From an uncultured Bacteroidales bacterium (lineage in GTDB: Bacteria > Bacteroidota > Bacteroidia > Bacteroidales > P3), in assembly GCA_900314925.1 (NCBI GenBank), contig OMXC01000011.1, positions 1 through 64,000 of the forward strand: 64,000 nt of DNA, in the 5' to 3' direction. Shown one piece after another: positions 60,311-64,000 of this stretch; positions within the stretch are counted from its first letter, which is position 1, and every line of letters begins with the position of its first letter. Under the pieces are notes generated by a model. The model did no database searches. It saw only the letters and a list, made by a program, of their open reading frames with translations, and had not been told where the DNA came from. The position numbers and the translations under genes are program-made.

Positions 60311-61441
60311 ATGACTATCGCAGCATTGGTATCGGGAGGCGTGGACAGTTCGGTGGTGGTGCATCTGCTCAAGGAGCAGGGCTACACGCCGGACATCTTC
60401 TATATCCGCATAGGTATGGAGGACGAAGAAGGGTATATCGACTGTCCGGCGGAGGAGGATATCGAGATCACACAGTGGATAGCCAAGAAATACGGCTGCC
60501 GCTTCGAGGAGGTCAACCTGCACAAAGAGTATTGGGACAACGTGGTGAGCTACACCATAGAGAGTGTGCGCAAGGGTCTGACGCCCAATCCCGACGTGAT
60601 GTGCAACAAGCTCATCAAGTTCGGTGCCTTCGACGACAAGCGAGGCCACGACTACGACCGCATAGCCACAGGCCACTATGCGCGGACGGAGCAAGTGGAC
60701 AGTGGACAGTGGACAGTGGACAGTGGTGCTACGCAGGACGGTGGCGTACAGCAGGGCACAGATTACTCCTCGCCAATAACCTTCCTGGCTACGGCCAAAG
60801 ACCCTGTGAAGGACCAGACGGATTTCCTGTCGCAGCTCAGCTACAAGCAGATACAGAAGCTTATGTTCCCCATCGGTCATCTCATGAAGAGTGAGGTGCG
60901 CGACATTGCCCACGAGGCACACCTGCCGAGTGCCGACCGCAAGGACTCGCAGGGTATCTGCTTTCTGGGCAAGATAAACTACAACGACTTCATACGCCGT
61001 TACCTCGGCGAGCGCGAGGGCAAGATTGTGGAGCTGGAGACCGGCAAGGTGCTGGGCACGCACAAAGGCTATTGGTTCCACACCATAGGTCAGCGCAAGG
61101 GCCTCTACCTCAGCGGCGGCCCGTGGTTTGTGGTGCGCAAGGACATAGAGGAGAACGTGCTGTATGTGAGTCAGGGCTACGACCCGCGCGAGCAGTACGG
61201 CGACCGCATCACCCTCATGGGCTTTCACCCGCTGGCGCCCATCACGCTCACGCTGCCGTTAGAGGTGAAGTTCAAGATACGCCACACGCCGGAGTTCCAT
61301 CCCGGGCGCCTCGTGCAGCTGCCCGACGGTCTAGTGCAGATAGAGAGCGAGGAGCTCATACAAGGCATCGCCGCCGGCCAGTATGCCACCATCTATGATG
61401 CCGACGCCCACTTGGTGATAGCTTCCGGTATGATTGTTTAG
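60311..61441 (+). CDS. mnmA: tRNA-specific 2-thiouridylase
   Basis: Thiolates U34 of tRNA-Lys, -Glu and -Gln. The 376-residue protein has the ATP-pyrophosphatase PP-loop [26 protein letters not shown] (catalytic Cys), [26 protein letters not shown] (second Cys) and the C-terminal barrel. Between GHYAR and the DPVKDQ motif is a loop ([15 protein letters not shown]) built from 7-bp GTGGACA repeats. The frame survives. Confidence 0.95.
   Translation: MTIAALVSGGVDSSVVVHLLKEQGYTPDIFYIRIGMEDEEGYIDCPAEEDIEITQWIAKKYGCRFEEVNLHKEYWDNVVSYTIESVRKGLTPNPDVMCNKLIKFGAFDDKRGHDYDRIATGHYARTEQVDSGQWTVDSGATQDGGVQQGTDYSSPITFLATAKDPVKDQTDFLSQLSYKQIQKLMFPIGHLMKSEVRDIAHEAHLPSADRKDSQGICFLGKINYNDFIRRYLGEREGKIVELETGKVLGTHKGYWFHTIGQRKGLYLSGGPWFVVRKDIEENVLYVSQGYDPREQYGDRITLMGFHPLAPITLTLPLEVKFKIRHTPEFHPGRLVQLPDGLVQIESEELIQGIAAGQYATIYDADAHLVIASGMIV
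60695..60726 (+). repeat. 7-bp GTGGACA repeats inside mnmA
   Basis: Four perfect GTGGACA copies plus GTGG. As 7 is not a multiple of 3, each copy is read in a different frame, giving [11 protein letters not shown]. Gain or loss of one unit would shift the frame of mnmA. Confidence 0.9.
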
Positions 61442-61444
61442 CAT

Positions 61445-62155
61445 ATGCAGTTATTCTATAGTAAAGACATATCATCCAGCGGTTTCTGCACCCTCGACGC
61501 CGAGGAGAGCCGCCACGCTGTGCGTGTGCTGCGTATGCGCGAAGGCGACGCCATCCACGTCACCGACGGGTGTGGCAACCTCTACCGATGCCGCATCGTG
61601 CAGGCCGACGACCGTGCCTGCGTCGTAGAGGTGGCGGAGCAAGAATTCTCAATTCCCAATTCCCAATCCTCAATTCACTTGGCTGTGGCGCCCACCAAGA
61701 ACCCGGCGCGCATGGAGTGGCTCGTGGAGAAGGCTGTGGAGATAGGGGTGGGGGAGATCACCCTTTTGCTGTGCGACCATAGCGAGCGCACGTTCCTCAA
61801 GACAGAACGCCTCGAGAAACTGGCCGTCAGCGCCATGAAGCAGAGCCTGCACCTCACGCTGCCGCACATCAACCCCGCCGTCTCGCTCCGCGAGTGGGTG
61901 GGGGCGCAGGCCAATGGCCAGAAGTTCATAGCCCATTGCGAGGCCGACAGGCCGCGCATGCCGCTGGCGGCGGCTCTGCAGCCGGGCATGGATGCTGTGG
62001 TGCTCATAGGTCCCGAGGGTGACTTCTCGGAGGAAGAGATAGCGCTGGCCCTCGATGCCGGCTTCACGCCTGTGAGTCTTGGACCCAGCCGTCTGCGCAC
62101 CGAGACGGCGGCGTTGTATGCCGTTGTGGCGTTCAACTTGATAAACGATAAATAA
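61445..62155 (+). CDS. rsmE: 16S rRNA (uracil1498-N3)-methyltransferase
   Basis: Methylates U1498 of 16S rRNA. The 236-residue SPOUT protein has the N-terminal PUA-like part (ESRHAVRVLRMREGD), KNPARMEWLVEKAVEIGV, MKQSLHLTLP, and the knotted SAM site LIGPEGDFSEEE with SLGPSRLRTETA. The linker EFSIPNSQSSIHL is encoded by five AATTCCC-like heptamers. It lies 3 bp after mnmA. Confidence 0.94.
   Translation: MQLFYSKDISSSGFCTLDAEESRHAVRVLRMREGDAIHVTDGCGNLYRCRIVQADDRACVVEVAEQEFSIPNSQSSIHLAVAPTKNPARMEWLVEKAVEIGVGEITLLLCDHSERTFLKTERLEKLAVSAMKQSLHLTLPHINPAVSLREWVGAQANGQKFIAHCEADRPRMPLAAALQPGMDAVVLIGPEGDFSEEEIALALDAGFTPVSLGPSRLRTETAALYAVVAFNLINDK
61644..61678 (+). repeat. 7-bp AATTCCC repeats inside rsmE
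   Basis: AATTCTC, AATTCCC, AATTCCC, AATCCTC and AATTCAC: five consecutive heptamers. They encode the linker between the PUA-like and SPOUT domains of RsmE. Confidence 0.88.
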
Positions 62156-62172
62156 ATAGCATGGTCAGTATG

Positions 62173-62253
62173 ATTAAGCGGAATCCCCTATGGGGAAAAG
62201 AGAGTGGTGGTGTGCGGTCGGTGGCTATTAAAAGGAATCCTCTACGGAGAATG
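62173..62253 (+). repeat. Two related mini-hairpin repeats before the DUF4159 gene
   Basis: ATTAAGCGGAATCCCCTATG followed by GGGA (from 62173) and ATTAAAAGGAATCCTCTACG followed by GAGA (from 62227) are diverged copies. Each contains a small palindrome (CCCCTATGGGG and CTCTACGGAG), the second differing by matching changes on both sides of the stem. Confidence 0.65.
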
Positions 62254-62907
62254 CTGCCTGTGTGTCATCTGCTGGCTTTGGCCGCATTGCTATGCTTGCC
62301 GTCTGCGGCAGCTGCCCAGCCGCAGATAGCCTTGCTGAAGTATGGCGGCGGTGGCGACTGGTATGCCAATCCCACGTCGCTGCCCAACCTCATAGCCTTC
62401 TGCAATGCCGACCAGCAGATGGGTCTCAATCCCACGCCTGCCACCGTCGATGTTGGCAGCGCCGAGCTCTTCAACTACCCCTTCGTACACATGACGGGTC
62501 ACGGCAACGTCGTCTTCAGCGACGCCGAGGCGCAGAATCTGCGCAACTACCTTATAGCCGGCGGTTTCCTGCATATCGACGACAACTACGGCCTGCGTGA
62601 GTTCGTGGTGCCGCAGATGAAGAAGGTCTTTCCCGAGCTCGACTTTGTGGAGCTGCCCTTCTCGCACCCCATCTACCACCAGAAATACCAGTTCCCCAAC
62701 GGGTTGCCCAAGATCCACGAGCACGACAACCTGCCGCCCAAGGGCTACGGCCTTGTGTGGGAGGGACGTCTGGTGTGCTTCTTCACGTGGGAGTGCGACC
62801 TCGGTGACGGCTGGGAGGACCAGGATGTGCACAACGACAGCCAAGCCACACGCCAGAAAGCCCTGCGCATGGGCAGCAATATCGTGCGTTACGTCTTCGG
62901 GGAGTAG
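62251..62907 (+). CDS. DUF4159 family exported protein
   Basis: A 218-residue exported protein. From the ATG at 62251 it starts with a signal peptide (MLPVCHLLALAALLCLPSAAAAQ). The DUF4159 domain then shows ALLKYGGGGDWYANP, FVHMTGHGNVVFS, GGFLHIDDNYG and DLGDGWEDQDVHND. The GGFLHIDDNYG segment resembles glutamine-amidotransferase-like folds, but the function is unknown. The pairing with rsmE recurs in Bacteroidota. A start at 62161 would place the signal peptide 30 residues in, encoded by repeats, so it is less likely. Confidence 0.8.
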   Translation: MLPVCHLLALAALLCLPSAAAAQPQIALLKYGGGGDWYANPTSLPNLIAFCNADQQMGLNPTPATVDVGSAELFNYPFVHMTGHGNVVFSDAEAQNLRNYLIAGGFLHIDDNYGLREFVVPQMKKVFPELDFVELPFSHPIYHQKYQFPNGLPKIHEHDNLPPKGYGLVWEGRLVCFFTWECDLGDGWEDQDVHNDSQATRQKALRMGSNIVRYVFGE

Positions 62908-62909
62908 CC

Positions 62910-63962
62910 TTAACCCCTTGTGTCACCGGTGAATTCCGCCAGCCAGTCGCGGCCTTGGGGCTCGTCGTCCCAGCCATCGGTGTTGATGGTCACTTCCAGC
63001 AGCCGGGCCTTGCCTTCGGGGAAGAGTTCCACGCTGTCGGCTGTTGCGGGCACGAGGCAGCACTCGCCGGCGTGCAGCGGCACTATGGTCTCCATGCTCT
63101 TCACCGCCACCAGGCCTTCGACGCAGAAGTAGAGGACGAAGGTGTCCACCTCCTCGAGGTTCTTGCGTATGGGTGCGTCGAGTGGCAGCAGCTTGGTTGT
63201 GAAGTGCTCGCAGTCGGCCACCGTAGTGCTCTCGTTGGCGCGGGCGTTGTAGTTGGTGTTGGCGTGGCCTTTGACGCCGCTGAAGTCTATGGCGTCCATA
63301 GCCTCGGCGGTGTGCAGCTGCCGTTTGTGGCCGTCGCTGTCGACGCGGTCGTAGTCGTATATGCGGTAGGTGCAGTCGGAGGTCTGCTGAATCTCGGCCA
63401 CCATGAGTCCGGCGCCGAGTGCGTGGACGCGTCCGGCGGGGATGAAGAAGACGTCGCCCGGGGCGGGCTGCTCGCTGTGCAGCAGGTCCATGAGGTGGCC
63501 TGCGCCGAGGGCTGCGGTGTACTCTTCGGGCGTGGTGTCGCGGCGGAAGCCGCTGATGAGCCTGGCGCCCTCGGAGGCCTGCATGACGTACCACATCTCC
63601 GTCTTGCCCCACGGCATGCCGCGCTGCTGTGCCAGATTGTCGTCGGGGTGCACCTGTATGGAGAGGTCGCGTGCGGCGTCGATGACCTTCACCAGGAGTG
63701 GGAATTCGGTGCCGTAGCGGTTGAACACTTTGTCGCCCACCAGCTCGCCCATGTATATCTCGATGGCCTCGTTGAGCGTGTTGTCGGCCAGGAAGCCGTT
63801 GGCGATGACGCTCTCGCGCCCCTCCACCGCCGAGAGGGCCCACAGCTCGCCGCAGTTGGGCAGGGGGGCGTAGTTGAAGCCGTAGTCTTTCAGTCGGTTG
63901 CCGCCCCAGATGACGTTCTTGTAGAGCGGCAGGAATTTCAGCGGATAAATCTTACTTTCCAT
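62910..63962 (-). CDS. manA: Class I mannose-6-phosphate isomerase
   Basis: Interconverts fructose-6-phosphate and mannose-6-phosphate, feeding GDP-mannose and surface polysaccharide synthesis. The 350-residue zinc enzyme has the metal-binding IQVHPDDNLAQ, KTEMWYVM, FIPAGRVHALGAGLMVAEIQQTSD and RIYDYDR. This is the shorter Bacteroidota/Firmicutes form. It is convergent with DUF4159, 2 bp apart. Its start is 38 bp from the window edge, so its promoter lies outside. Confidence 0.95.
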   Translation of the reverse strand: MESKIYPLKFLPLYKNVIWGGNRLKDYGFNYAPLPNCGELWALSAVEGRESVIANGFLADNTLNEAIEIYMGELVGDKVFNRYGTEFPLLVKVIDAARDLSIQVHPDDNLAQQRGMPWGKTEMWYVMQASEGARLISGFRRDTTPEEYTAALGAGHLMDLLHSEQPAPGDVFFIPAGRVHALGAGLMVAEIQQTSDCTYRIYDYDRVDSDGHKRQLHTAEAMDAIDFSGVKGHANTNYNARANESTTVADCEHFTTKLLPLDAPIRKNLEEVDTFVLYFCVEGLVAVKSMETIVPLHAGECCLVPATADSVELFPEGKARLLEVTINTDGWDDEPQGRDWLAEFTGDTRG

Positions 63963-64000
63963 AAAAACCTATCAACGTTACGGAAGTCAATCGCAAAACA

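Overview
The window is chromosomal DNA from a member of the Bacteroidota, most likely the order Bacteroidales. The evidence is promoters of the TTTG-N19-22-TAnnTTTG type, type IX secretion (T9SS) sorting domains of types A and B on three secreted proteins, a PorE-like TPR/beta-propeller/OmpA protein, an S46 dipeptidyl-peptidase, DUF4292 and DUF4159 proteins, and the Bacteroidota order of the dcw cluster. No rRNA, tRNA, CRISPR array, prophage or transposase was seen. Most genes are GC-rich, but the distal dcw genes (mraY to ftsA) are visibly richer in AT.

Layout. 0-9 kb: radical SAM enzyme, RNase HI, PrmC, YccF, Dtd, a GxxExxY protein framed by inverted repeats, a UvrD/PcrA helicase and a B12-dependent ribonucleotide reductase. 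9-17 kb: elongasome genes mrdA-rodA with clpX, a PorE-like envelope protein with an unusual C-terminal domain, and miaA. 17-21 kb: tadA and three envelope or lipoprotein genes on the minus strand. 21-30 kb: two T9SS cargo proteins, yicC, apbE, rlmD and rpmH. 30-35 kb: a TPR-like protein, secG, a RecD-like helicase, and a coupled gpsA/acyltransferase pair. 35-42 kb (all minus): HU, fmt, ribH, one frame joining sigma-54 to an M23 endopeptidase, and an S46 peptidase. 42-58 kb: the dcw cluster mraZ-rsmH-ftsL-ftsI-murE-mraY-(murD remnant)-ftsW-murG-murC-ftsQ-ftsA-ftsZ, then an EamA transporter. 58-64 kb: T9SS type B cargo, mnmA, rsmE, a DUF4159 protein and manA.

The common theme is building and exporting the cell envelope: peptidoglycan precursors and synthases (mrdA/rodA, dcw), peptidoglycan cutting (M23), phospholipid entry (gpsA/acyltransferase), protein export (SecG) and T9SS cargo.

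The most notable observations are: (1) sigma-54 continuing in frame into a signal-peptide-like segment and a catalytically complete M23 peptidase; (2) murD reduced, at its normal dcw position, to a C-terminal domain lacking key residues; (3) a family of intergenic palindromes made of 11-bp units in strict register at four loci, with a weaker fifth; (4) a GxxExxY gene exactly framed by imperfect inverted repeats of about 50 bp; (5) a degenerate retropepsin-like domain on the PorE-like protein; (6) a strong terminator hairpin inside the signal-peptide codons of apbE; and (7) several families of 7-9-bp tandem repeats that also run in frame through housekeeping genes.
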